This document shows, one piece after another, positions 22,530 to 33,239 of a DNA stretch of 64,000 nucleotides. The DNA lies in contig CM077667.1 of the NCBI GenBank assembly GCA_039707655.1, positions 154,484,642 to 154,548,641 on the forward strand. Direction: 5' to 3'. Source of the DNA: Elymus sibiricus (taxonomy: Eukaryota; Streptophyta; Magnoliopsida; Poales; Poaceae). The notes under the pieces are model-generated. The model did not search any database, was not told the origin of the DNA, and saw only the letters and a program-made list of their open reading frames with translations. Made by a program: the position numbers and the translations under genes. Within the stretch, counting starts at the first letter, position 1; each line of letters begins with the position of its first letter.

Positions 22530-22792
22530 CAGCGCCTAAGCGCTAGGCGCTGCACATTATACTGTGTGGCACCTAGCTCTTAGGCGCTGCACGGCTGGAT
22601 GTGGGGCCGCGCTTGACCCTGGGCTGCCACGCTGGCCGGGCGTGCGGCGCCTAAGATCAAGGCACTGCATAGTGTAGTGCAGCGTCCGGCTGTCAGGCGC
22701 CACACAAAACGGTCAGTTTATGAAAAAAAAATTCAAAGACAGTTTAGATCGTGAATTGATTTCGCCAACAGGTCAAATATGTGTTTTTTGCC
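22530..22792 (-). repeat. MULE-1 right TIR
   Basis: Inverted partner of 17563-17825, immediately followed by the TSD copy CCTGTACAA. Confidence 0.85.
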
Positions 22793-23545
22793 CCTGTACA
22801 AGGCCACGGTTGACGCGCCGGCACAAGGGTCACCGTCCATCTTCGCCGGGTAAGCGCGGACGTTCTCCTCTCTGTCGTTGTTGTGGTGCTTGGCTCGCAA
22901 GGAGGCGACCCCGGCCTCCTTCACTCTGGGATCCGTATTGATGCACGCACAGCCTTCGCATGAGACGCGAACCTATCGCTCTAAGCAACATGGACGAGCG
23001 CCTCCTCGATGCCATCTGCGCTCACTGTGGCGCACACGCCCACAGGTGGTGGAGTAGACAGTGGGACGCGGCAGCAACGAGGTCCGACATGGCGGCCACC
23101 TGTCCGACGGGATGCCGCTGGAGGTCTTCAAACGATTGTCGGCGTCGACAACCGTCATCCGGTGAGCGGTTGCATGCTGGCGCTGGTGATGCGACATCTC
23201 TTGCCCACACAGCCTCCCCACTATGCCTCGACACCCAGATTCGGGTCCTCTCCGTCTCCCACTATCTCTCCGTGCTCGACATTGCAGTCCTGCCAACCTC
23301 ACCGGAATTTCTCCCTACTGCTGACTTCGTCGGAATTACGTCCACCCGTGCTCTACACAAGGTACGTCTCAAACTGCTCAAAAATACTGATTTGAAGTTG
23401 TTTTGGTCGCTCAATTTGGGGTTGCTGAAGTTTGTCGTGCTCAACTTATTTTATAATCTGCTGCAAGAAAGTAGGTGGGGAGATGGAAACAAGTTGATTA
23501 ACCAAACAGTCAGTGAACTAGGCTAAAACTGGTTAGGCAGACATA
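22793..23545. other. GC-rich gene-like remnant, unrecognised
   Basis: With MULE-1 removed, 17483-17562 joined to 22802-22849 gives an open frame (SFDPSVVVGTQIRVASLYKA...) ending at a donor-like GGTAAGC. Further on, HLSDGMPLEVFKRLSAS (about 23098-23150) has a vague F-box look, and CAG acceptors are present. Frames are short and broken and nothing is confidently homologous. Confidence 0.25.
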
Positions 23546-23554
23546 ATTATCATA

Positions 23555-26001
23555 GGGAAACGCTTGCTATCAGAAGTCTGATAGAAATCTTTCATCAGAC
23601 TGCTCCTGCGTCGTTGATTCTTTCCTAATCCAGCGGTCCATATTTAGAAGCAAATCTTCAATCCGTCAATTAATGACAAAATTTATCCCTCCCGAGTTAA
23701 TCTCGCCCCACCTTCCCCGTACCAACAAGCTCATCCACGAGCTCGCCGCGACGGCTACCTTCATCACCATCGCTCCGCACAAAAAAATCTGCGACGACTA
23801 CGGTTCATCCACGTCGATGATGCGGTGTGCCGTCGCCGTCTGCTTCGTCGTCCCCGGATCTCACCATCGACCACGTAAACCCCATCGCTGCTCCGGTCCG
23901 TCACCCAACCATGCCCCGTCACTACCAGTTCCACCGCACTGGTGCGCCATTTTGGCTAGGCAAGGAAGATGCGTGCGCATCCCAGGCATCGGCCCCTAGT
24001 AATGGTATGCACCCAGACGAACTATGGTCAGATTCATCTCATCTTTTGCTCATCCTTTTTTAATTAATTGTTTTGATTTGCGTTACTTTTGATCTGAGTG
24101 TAATTTTGCTCCCACTTCGTCTACTCAGACCCTCACCAACGACACCAACGGCGGCTTGATGTTGCAGGTGGCTGACACAGATGTCCCTTGTTCGAATGAT
24201 GACGGCCGTGGCTAATCTATACGAAATCGGTCCTCACCTCGCCTCATCTCCTCTAGTTGATTCATTTTTTCATCTCAACTTGGTATACACAAACTCACTG
24301 AATTATAAACTAATTTTGATGCTAATTACATGCCCAAATTTGTATGCTTCCGATTGAGATTATTAATGTTGAGATAGCATTGTTCTATATACTCAAATTT
24401 TCATGCTGATGCTCTCTGCACTATCCTCATCTAACCTAGGTATTGTTCTTTTTTCATTTTAGTATGTAGAGTTCTTATCCATTTATATTTGCTTTGTTCG
24501 TCATATTTTGCTAGCTCTGTCGCATGATCATGTACTTGGATTATAGGAAGCAAAGAAGAAGTTTGTAAGAAGCAACACGGCTGTCCATATGGCAATGTTG
24601 CGAGGGACAAGGTCCTCGCACCTGCGTCACCGTAGTAGATGTAGATGGTGTGGTAGTGCCAACCGCCACATGATATACTCCATGATACGCCACATCGGGA
24701 CGTCGTCCCCTCAGTAGTTGGACGTGATGCCATCCTTGCATGGACGCTCAATATGCACCAGGGAGGATCATCAAGGGACGAGAGCTCGTGCGGCTGGCTA
24801 CATGAAACCACGCCTCGCATTCTCAACTGAACTACTTTGTTTTCAACGAGGACCTTAGCTAATGGTGCATTGTTTTTGCAGCCTTTCTCCGTTCATGTCA
24901 CTCATTGTTGATGCCACTCGCCACGTAACGATGGAAGGAAACTCGCTCACCATTGGGAACAAGCACGACTATCATCACAAGGAAGCATGACTAGCATCAG
25001 CAGGAAGCATGGCCAACACAAGCATGTCGACCATCGACTTGGTGGTGTCCGGAATTGTTATTTCTTTGGATGCATATTGTTATTTCTTTGGATGCATATT
25101 ATCGTTTCTTTGGAAGCAATAGTATTTTTGGTTTTAAAACAATGTGGTTTCAATGGTAAATAAGTTTGCTTGGGAACAAATATTTGTTTCCATGGAAGCA
25201 ATTTAATGGAACATTGGAAATATTTTACTGCCCTCTAAAATACATCTTCAACGTGCCACAAAAAAAAGTATAGACTGGTGCACTATACATAAGATTTCGC
25301 CAAATCGAAAGAATCTCCGGTTGACGTGGAAGCACAAAACAGAATGAATGGTTCCTTACTATCACACAGTGCTTCATGTACACAGTTTAACGAATATATA
25401 TATGCTTCCGGTTTTAGTAAACCCTGTTTCCACCTATCACAGTATGTGCTTCCTACCTAGCTCACCACCACACAAGTGCTTCCACGCCCAAATAATATCA
25501 CGCATACGAAGCACCTATGGAATCGGAGGACACGACGGAAACATTGATTATGAGAAGATAAGGCACAAAATTTTTCTTACACACTAATTATGCTTCCTAC
25601 AATGGTGCATCAGGCTTCATACATGGCTGGATACACCTGTCGTTGTACATTAAGCAGTTATGCTTCCAACATTTGTATAATGTGCTTCAAGCACTCAAAT
25701 TTTGAATAGCATATGTTCCAGTGTTTTGCTTCAAATGTCTAGTTCTAAGAAATAACAAACAAACTATAATCTATTTTGGGAACATAAAACGGATCTTGGA
25801 GGAGTTAATTAGAACGGATTTTTTGGGAGCATTTAAGTAGGGCAGATATTTTGGAAGCAATTAATAAGGAAAGTGATAAAATAAATCAAAGACTTATCTC
25901 CTGATCAGGTGGAAACTCCCACGTAGCTGGGCATTCTAATCCAACGCTCCAACACTCTCCTATCCAATGGCTATGGACTAGTCTGATGCCTAGAGCTTCC
26001 C
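23555..26001. mobile_element. MULE-2: non-autonomous element with perfect 9-bp TSD
   Basis: ATTATCATA occurs at 23546-23554 and, exactly, at 26002-26010. The ends are degenerate inverted repeats: GGGAAACGCTTGCTATCAGA on the left and GGGAAGCTCTAGGCATCAGA on the reverse complement of the right. A 9-base duplication is typical of Mutator. The 2447 bases carry no transposase. The parts 23690-24230 and 24590-25050 are GC-rich with splice-like boundaries (for example TTTTTGCAG before 24881), so gene fragments may have been captured. From 25050 on, GCTTCC/GGAAGC is repeated many times. Confidence 0.8.
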
Positions 26002-26010
26002 ATTATCATA

Positions 26011-26325
26011 ATTCAACGGGATGGCAAGCATAGCCTTAGTCCATGTAGTAACTGCAGAAACATTGGTCCAAATTCTATATTAATCTACAGACGATATTAT
26101 ATGTGCATCAATTCTGTTCCAGTGTTTCTCCTCCCACCGAATCCACCACAATGCTAAATGGATTCTAACTTCATGGCTGAACGGTGAGATATCCTCTTTT
26201 GTAGGAGATACTTGTGACTGTTTTGATTCTCACAATAGCAAAATGTTTGACTAAAAGATATGAGTATCATCATATAATTTTTGTCTGATGTTTCTAGAAT
26301 ATGTAATAAGTAACCAGCAATGTTG
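26011..26325. other. Spacer between MULE-2 and MULE-3
   Basis: AT-rich, with no frame of note. It is part of the pre-insertion sequence that continues at 29972. Confidence 0.4.
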
Positions 26326-26334
26326 TTTTCAGTT

Positions 26335-26638
26335 GAGTGAAATGCGCCACTAGTCCATGAACTCAAACTGATTGCACACTTTAGACCAACAACTCGTGAA
26401 GTGATCAAATTTAGTCCGCAAACTCGTTGATTTGAAAAAATAAGGCCAAAACCGGTCCGAGAGTTAAAAAACCGGCCACGTGGATGCCATGTCATCATTC
26501 CGTTGACCGCTGACTTCACCATTTTTTACAGAGGTCTATTTGCAAATTGAACGGGTTTTCCTCAAAAACCATGTTAAGGGTGTTTAGAGTGAACAAAATA
26601 TTTAAAAACTTGCATCGCCCAGAACTTGAACCTCAGCT
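26335..26638 (+). repeat. MULE-3 left TIR
   Basis: Inverted partner of 29662-29962. Its inner edge (26623-26633) is the complement of GGTTCAAGTTC, a Pol III B-box-like string also present at the inner edge of the right TIR. Confidence 0.85.
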
Positions 26639-26653
26639 GTATAGAGTTTAAAC

Positions 26654-26773
26654 TGTTAGAGTTATATTTATGATGACTGTTGACTTTCTGTATTGTGGCC
26701 TTTGGCCTCCCTCATGTATATGTATATATGATGGCCTTGGCCTCTAGATAATATCAAATTATTCTTCCTAACA
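26654..26773 (+). repeat. Short Copia 5' LTR
   Basis: 120 bp from TGTTAGAGTTATATTTATGA to ...CTTCCTAACA, with TG/CA ends, directly followed by a PBS. No second copy is visible downstream, so the 3' LTR is missing. Confidence 0.7.
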
Positions 26774-26785
26774 TGGTATTAGAGC
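26774..26785 (+). other. Primer-binding site (initiator tRNA-Met type)
   Basis: TGGTATTAGAGC starts at the LTR edge and differs at one base from the usual Copia PBS TGGTATCAGAGC. Confidence 0.75.
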
Positions 26786-27114
26786 TTTAGGTTTTTTTTT
26801 ACCGCACGACGCAACTCGTGCTCCTCCCGATCCATTTTCCTGCACGCCGCCGTTGCTTTCTTCCCTGCCTGCGTCCATCTCTAGCTACAGGAGGTCCACG
26901 TTTACATCAGTTCCTTGATCCAGCGCAGTGTTGGTTCCTATGTCCTGATCGATCCAGCCGCTGGCTAGTTGCTCTCCTGCCGTGAAGTCCGGCTGCGACC
27001 TTCCGTGTAGTTGCCGATCGCGCTTGCCAGACGTCGGGTCGCACCATTCCGACTGCTCAGATCCCCTGCTGGATCGACGCCGCTCGTCTTCCTCCAAGGT
27101 CGTTGCTGGCCCAA

Positions 27115-27330
27115 CGCGGGCCGCGTCCGCCGGTCGCCGCCGGCCCCGTCTGCGCCTGTGGCTGCCGTCCGCCAGTCGCCGCCGGCCCCGTCCGTCGGTC
27201 GCCGCCGGCCCCGTCTGCGCCCGCGGCTGCCGTCAGCCAGTCACCGCCGGCCCCGTCTGCGCCCGCGGCTGCCGTCCGCCAGTCGCTGCCGGCCCCGTCC
27301 GCGCCGTTACTGCCGTCCGTGGCCGCCTGC
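27115..27330 (+). repeat. GC-rich minisatellite, about 51-bp unit
   Basis: Three to four tandem copies of a unit containing GTCGCCGCCGGCCCCGTCTG followed by CGGCTGCCGTCCGCCAGTC, with small substitutions. In one frame it reads SPPAPSAPAAAV repeats. It occupies the place expected for gag in the Copia element. Confidence 0.75.
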
Positions 27331-27534
27331 CCGTCCGCGCCGTTGTTGCCTTCTGCAGACGCTCGCGTGATCACGTGGCTGCGGCCGTTTTCACGCCCGG
27401 CCGTCCAGCTCTCCAGATCGCTTTGCTCCTGTGGTGCTGCTCTTGAGCGCTCTCGTCCAGGCCAGTGCCTTTTGCTGTTTCTCAAAAAAAAAAAGAGAGA
27501 GAAAAAAAAGAGAGAGTAAAAAAAAGGGGGCACA

Positions 27535-29421
27535 ATGGTTCTGTCCGGTATGTCTCTTTCTCGCTGCCCGGTGTTTTTTGACGGTATTCTGTTCATTGAT
27601 CCGGTCTCACACATGCGTCTTTCCTTGGTGCTTGGTGCTCGCCCGTCTGGAGATGGTGATTGTCGCTCTACTTCGCCGCCTTTTGCGACTTCCATCGGTG
27701 TTGTTGGTCGCTCTACATCAACTCCTTCGACAGCTGCACCGCCTCCTCTAGCCACTTCTCTTCAAGGTTCTACACGCGATGGTGACCGCTATATGTCGAC
27801 TTCTGTCGTGGCGACCTCTTCTAACGCGTCGTTGTCTGCGTGTGAGATTGCACAGCTGCGATGCCTGCTTGATGCTTGGGATTCTTCATCGACAGTCTCT
27901 GCAGGTTCTGTGACTGACTCTTCTAGCAATGAGAAACCACCTTCTATCCATTCAGGTACATCCACATGGATTCTTGATACTGGAGCGTCTTTTCATATGA
28001 CTTATGATTCTTTCACATTGACCTCCGTTCGACCTATCGAGTCTCATGTTCGTATTCTTACGGCTGATGGCACTCCCCTGGCTGTAGCTAGTCGAGGCAC
28101 TCTTAGCACATCTTCATTTCATGTTCCCTCTGTAGCTCATGTTCCTCGACTTACCATGCAACTCATATCTGGTGGTCAGATTGTTGACTCTAGTTGTAGG
28201 GTCATTCTCGACTTTCATTCGTGTTCTGTTCAGGATCGTCGCACGGGCACTCTGCTTGGTGCTGGCCCTCGACGCTCTGATGGTCTCTGGGAGCTTGACT
28301 GGCTTCGTCTTCCCTCCGCTGCCACCGCCGCCAGTCTCGCCGCCCCTGTTGCTGCATCTACCAGCTCTTTTCAGCAGTGGCATCATCGTCTTGGCCATTT
28401 GTGTAGTTCTTGTCTCTCATCTTTGGTTCATCGCGGTGTTCTGGGGTCAGTCTCCGGTAATGCTTCGTTGGATTGTCTGGGTTGTAGGCTTGGTAAGCAG
28501 ATTCAGCTACCCTATCCTCACAGTGATCAGTGTCCGAGCGCCCTTTTGATCTCGTTCACTCTGATGTTCGGGGTCCGGCTCCCTTCGCTTCGAAAGGGGG
28601 TCATCGCTACTATATTATCTTTATAGATGATTTTTCTCGGTACACTTGGATCTACTTCATGTCTTCTCGTAGTGAGGTCTTATCTATATACAAAAAAAAT
28701 TGCTGCCATGGTTCATACCCAGTTTTCCACTCCTATTCGTGTTTTTCGCGCAGATTCAGCTGGTGAGTATATCTCCCATGCGCTGCGAGGATTCCTTGCT
28801 GAACAGGGTACTCTTGCTCAGTTCTCTTGTCCTGGTGCTCATGCTCAGAATGGTGTGGCTGAGCGCAAGCATCGACACCTTCTTGAGACGGCGCGTGCGA
28901 TGATGATCGCCGCCTCTATTCCGCCTCACTTCTGGGCTGAGGCTGTTACCACTTCCACCTATCTCATCAACATTCAGCCATCTGCTGCTCTACAGGGTGG
29001 TATTCCTCTTGAGCGTCTTTCTGGTCGTTCTCCTGATTATTCGGCTCTTCGTTTGTTTGGTTGCGTTTGCTATGTTTTACTTGCCCCTCGTGAACGCACC
29101 AAACTGACCGCCCAGTCTGTTGAGTGTGTCTTTCTTGGATACAGTGATGAGCATAAGGGCTATCGGTGTTGGGATCCTGTTGGCCGCCGGATGCGTATTT
29201 CCCGGGATGTCACCTTTGATGAGTCTCGTCCCTTCTACCCGCGTCCATCCTCCTCAGCCTTTTCCACGGAGGACATCTCTTTTCTGACGTTTCCAGATAC
29301 AACTCCCTCTGTGCCTAATATTCCTACTCCTCGTTCCGCCGTTGCAGATCCGACACCGTCCTCTCCTATGGTTTCTTCTCCTCCCTCATCGCATGAGTCT
29401 CCACCTTCATCACATAATTGA
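27535..29421 (+). pseudogene. pol: Copia protease-integrase fragment inside MULE-3
   Basis: The frame from 27535 has the Copia protease WILDTGASFHMT (about 27968) and a GAG-pre-integrase region (WHHRLGHLCSSCLSS, DCLGCRLGK). The integrase core follows with [20 protein letters not shown] and [10 protein letters not shown]. Frame changes occur near 28530 and in an A8 run at 28692-28699. The region after the core ([23 protein letters not shown]) is intact to the stop at 29421. Reverse transcriptase, RNase H and the 3' LTR are missing. No Gag domain or zinc knuckle is seen before the protease. An A/G-rich low-complexity run lies at 27485-27530. Confidence 0.88.
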
Positions 29422-29599
29422 AGTGCGGATGAACCTTGAGATGCAGCAGGAGGCTTCGAGTCATGGAGCTCCTGAGAATCTGTGGCGGCAACGTATAGCG
29501 AGAGGCTGCCTGTTGGTACCTAAATGAGTTCGTAGTGTATCGGTGTCGAAGCCGATTTCTAACGCAACAAGTATATGTATAAAGCCTGGGTTGTAGGTT

Positions 29600-29680
29600 A
29601 GTGTACAAGCCTGTTGTTGGTTCGGTGGTCAGTAAGGGATTCCAAATTTCAAGCGGCCTAGGTTCAAGTCCTGTGGAACG
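29600..29680 (+). other. tRNA-like relic (A- and B-box)
   Basis: TGGTTCGGTGG (29618-29628) resembles a Pol III A-box, and GGTTCAAGTCC (29661-29671) is a good B-box, about 33 bases apart. The cloverleaf is not complete, so this is a tRNA- or SINE-derived remnant rather than a tRNA gene. It overlaps the inner edge of the right TIR of MULE-3. Confidence 0.35.
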
Positions 29681-29962
29681 CAAGTTTTTTAATATTCTTT
29701 TCACTCCAAACGCTCTTACCTTGGTCTGTGAGAAAAAAACATTCAATTTCTAAATAGACCCCTATAAAAAAATAGTGAAGCCACGAGCGGTCAACGGCAC
29801 CATGACATGGCATCCATGTGGCCGGTTTTTTAACTCCCGGGCCGGTTTTGGCCTTATTTGATCAAATCAACGAGTTTGCGGACTAAATCCAATCACTTTT
29901 TGAGTTTTTGGCCTAAAGTGTGCAATCAGTTTGAGTTGATGGACTAGTGACGCATTTCACTC
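29662..29962 (-). repeat. MULE-3 right TIR
   Basis: Inverted partner of 26335-26638, followed by the TSD TTTTCAGTT at 29963-29971. Confidence 0.85.
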
Positions 29963-30319
29963 TTTTCAGTTTGACAGATGTGGCAATGTTGTTTTCAGAC
30001 ACATATGGCTAATAAGTTCCAGTACCACTCCGTGGGATGCAGTATTCTTTGCTTTTTAAAGTTATTAATAATCGTTGGTGAACTCGAGCTTGCTTCTCAT
30101 CTGCTTCTCAATGGCGCCCTATCGAAACCTGTAAATTCCTGTTTATGGTTAATATAATACCGTTGTTGCTACTTTGTTAATAAAGCGCTTCTTAATTCTT
30201 TGTGTATGGCTTGCTGTCAAAACAATATACTTAACATGTGCTTGATTAATTCAGTCAAGCCATAATTGTAGTAGTTGTCTAATGTACGAAACTCATAACT
30301 TTGTTGATGCATTCTTCAG

Positions 30320-30626
30320 GTTGAGGGTCTGATGATGGACGACGTAACAACTGTTAAAGACGAGATTAAAGGATGGAAGATGGCATTAGAGGAGGAGGCT
30401 GGAGCTGGTAGATCAATTGAGCAGGAGTTTCTCACTCATGTGCGTTTATAATTATCTTCTCCAAATTAATAGATAGTTCTCTCAAGATGAACACATGTTG
30501 TTTGATTCACTGTTTGATTGAAGTCCATACTGATTACACCTTCTACCATGTTGACTTGTTACAGATAGACGACATGGTGAGGGTTGTCAACGTGTCTTCG
30601 TCCGACATGGTGGCCGAGTCGAGGTG
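30320..30626 (+). pseudogene. Two exon-like blocks of an unrecognised coiled-coil protein
   Basis: After TTCTTCAG at 30319, a block reads VEGLMMDDVTTVKDEIKGWK with further Glu/Lys heptad-like sequence to FLTH and a GTGCGT donor at about 30438. After TTACAG at 30564 the frame continues as IDDMVRVVNVSSSDMVAESR, then a GTGAAGG donor. The phases match. The gene is not recognised. Further exon-like stretches at 30881-31150 (EFYVGNGVISVQTIDVDEL; VFEQRDAHAISWWCSD) may belong with it. Other exons are not found, so it is probably a gene fragment. Confidence 0.35.
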
Positions 30627-31169
30627 AAGGGAGGCAACGTAACAGGTAATGTCACAGCAACTCAATTTCTTCAAAAAATGTATATTGGTTCATCTAGGCT
30701 TTTTTCCACAAATACAGGTTCAATTCTTCTATTTGTTTTTAGCTGATGTTCTTTTGGTTTTATCTATCCATGAGGATGTGATAAATATAATTAGTAGTAA
30801 CACAGACTAATGTGAGGTTTAGCATTAGGGGTAACTTTATGCAATTACACTTAGTAAGTACCTTTTTCTGTTGCTCCAGGAATTTTATGTGGGTAATGGT
30901 GTGATCTCTGTACAGACTATAGATGTTGATGAATTACATGTCACGCTAAAAAAGAGCATGTCCAAGATCAGTCCATGGAACCTTCATATGGTGCATACTA
31001 GGGACAAAAAATGCTTATGCTATAAAGGTTTTTGAGCAGAGGGACGCCCATGCGATCTCCTGGTGGTGTTCGGACGTGGCCGGCAGAGTTGTGGCCGCGG
31101 CCATGGGTAGTTGTTGGAGACGAGCAAGGCCGAGCTCGATTCGTCAGATCTGTGAGAGGTAGGTTGATT

Positions 31170-32346
31170 CGTACTGATTTTACAAGGCGGGGAAATTCTC
31201 GTCCGAGCTTGACCACCACGATTTTTGTATTCGATGAGCCTGCACCGGAATTTGCAGGGAGAAGCTTGCATTGCAGCAGACCGTGTCTACCTACAAGACA
31301 ACCATCGACAATTAAATCCCAAAGAAGTTAGCTGTCTGCGCAGTATACTATGGATCATCGTGTCCATCAAGAGCAATCCCTATTGTTTGTGTTACATATA
31401 TTCATCTCTGTTGAATCTGGAACTTGGTAATTAATTTGCCATGTGTATAGGTAGACAACGATCAATATGAGAGGGTGCTCGGGTACATATTGATTCTTGT
31501 CAATTTAGTACAATTATATGTCCCATGTGATGTACAAGCAAACATTAAATTGTTGCTGTGTACAAAGTCCCTGAGTAATTTCTAGCGCTATTAGTTTTAA
31601 AATAAAAAGATGCCGGGTCTCTACCATGTTCAGCCTCCGCTTTAAATTTGATTTGAACTATAGGACAGTCGGTTGCTTTTGGTGATTGGTATGCCGCTTA
31701 TTCTCGGTCCTTTGTGTCCGCTATGTTTTCCTTGAGCTTTTGCTTCAAGTATACTTGCCTACAAGTTTGGTTCCGCTTGGTTTGGACAGCGTGCTCTGCT
31801 GTCAGCATATATGTAGTATCAAGATATTGTCACTACCTTTAACGATAATTTTAAGGATGTCTTATCATGTATTACCCTGACTCCCTTCTGAATTATGAGG
31901 TTATCCCACGGACTAATCTGGTGCATCTTCTTACCCTTGCAATTTTAGCATCATCTGTCCAATCTTGCCCTAACTGTCTACAGACTGTCGAATACTTCAA
32001 CAATGAGTAATTTGAAGTTCAAAAATATGGCAATTATCTAAAAATTGATTCATTTTGGGAAAAATAACATTCTGTAGAGTGGAAATGCAGAACTATATGT
32101 TCCTGTTTCACCAACTGGTATTGACTATGTGGTCAACCTTCTTAGAAAAAACTACGAAGGTTGTGTGATACATATGAAAAACTGTGATGTCTATTGTTTT
32201 GAAATATTTTTACTTTAGAAAAAGTTTTAAACAGGGCATTGCATTATGTTTCATAGTTTTGGTGAATCACAACTGGCAATTAACACCGTTGTGCAACATA
32301 TGTTGGTTGTTTATGTATTTGATGTGTTAACTACTTTTCAACAATG
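31170..32346. other. AT-rich region, no gene recognised
   Basis: No open frame of note and no clear repeat structure. It contains the left target copy of MULE-4 (TTATTATAA, 32347-32355) at its end. Confidence 0.4.
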
Positions 32347-32466
32347 TTATTATAAGAGAGAAGTATATTTTTCGTCCCTTAAATCTTAGCAAAGTCTAGA
32401 TTTAGTCCTTCAACTTTAAAACCGGACAACTTGCACCCCAAACTCTTGTAACCGGACAAAGTTCAG

Positions 32467-32824
32467 CGAAAGTGCTATTGTGAGTTCGAGCTCACATGCT
32501 CTCGGATGAACAGTAAAATCTTTTCCTACATGCATGCAAAAATTCATAACGGAATCAGATTTTTGGAGGTGTGGACAAAAGAAACAAAATGGATGCTCCA
32601 AAATGCTTCCAAAAATAGTTTTTTTGAAGCATTGATTTTGTTTTTGTTTTTTTTGCCCACACCTTCACAAATGTTATTTCACCATGAAATTTTGCACGCA
32701 TGTAGAAAAAACATCAATGTTTCATGGCCCAAAATTTCAGAATTTTTTGATTTTTTTATTATATTTCCCTCATTTTACTGTTCATCCGGGAGTATGTGAG
32801 CTCGAGCTCACATACTCCATGTCC
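32467..32824. mobile_element. MITE inserted in the MULE-4 left TIR
   Basis: 358 bases between direct repeats CAAAGTTCAG (32457-32466 and 32825-32834, 9-10 bases). The ends are inverted repeats around GTGAGCTCGAGCTCACAT and CGGATGAACAGTAAAAT. The right MULE-4 TIR lacks this segment, confirming it as an insertion. TSD size and termini suggest a Mutator-type MITE. Confidence 0.75.
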
Positions 32825-32959
32825 CAAAGTTCAGTCCCTTGTTCCAGGGGCCCGGTATCACAGCTAACTCAGCATGGTTTTGATCGGTCTTCGTCCACGT
32901 GGCAGAATTTCTCTCTCATATTTTCTTCCTTCTCACATTGGCCTATTGAGACACTTCAT

Positions 32960-33239
32960 CGAACACCTTGCATGCACTGCGTGTGCCATCCATGGCCGAG
33001 CCCTTGCAAGTCCCTCTAGTCAGCCATGATGCCTCTACTCTACCTTGCCGACCACCGCGAGCTTGCCGCACCTCGCTGGACATCGTAGCCCCATTCTACC
33101 TCGTCGAATACCGCGGCCCACAGCCACCCCTGCTTCATGACGAGGATGCAGGCAAGCAGGCGGCATCGTCATGGTGGCCGCGGAGGATGAAGGTAAGCCA
33201 CACGGGCGGTGGAGCTACCTCGTGGTCGTCCTCGACCTC
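32960..33239 (+). other. GC-rich gene-like segment of MULE-4
   Basis: A 98-residue frame (32968-33264) runs into the RLG2 LTR, so it is at best truncated. Content is Pro/Cys/Ser-rich with no recognised domain. It may be an exon captured by MULE-4. Confidence 0.25.

Larger units (their letters stand above)
17563..22792. mobile_element. MULE-1: Mutator-like element with two convergent genes
   Basis: Long TIRs (about 260 bases) lie at 17563-17825 and 22530-22792, both starting GGCAAAAAACACATATTTGA when read inward. The 9-base flanks are CCTCTACAA (17554-17562) and CCTGTACAA (22793-22801), a Mutator-size TSD with one mismatch. Inside are a broken mudrA-type transposase on plus and a plant-mobile-domain gene on minus, meeting tail to tail. 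Both genes have lost their 3' ends at one internal deletion near 20470-20513. The element can no longer be autonomous. Confidence 0.9.
26335..29962. mobile_element. MULE-3: 300-bp TIR element containing part of a Copia element
   Basis: TTTTCAGTT is duplicated exactly at 26326-26334 and 29963-29971. Both ends begin GAGTGAAATGCG read inward, and the TIRs stay similar for about 300 bases (26335-26638 against 29662-29962), with CACTAGTCCATCAACTCAAA-like and AAAACCGGCCAC stretches. It lacks its own transposase. From 26654 to about 29560 it is filled by the left part of a Copia retrotransposon. Confidence 0.88.

Noticed and set aside
29600..29680. A functional tRNA gene
   Set aside because: A- and B-box are present but acceptor and anticodon stems do not form.
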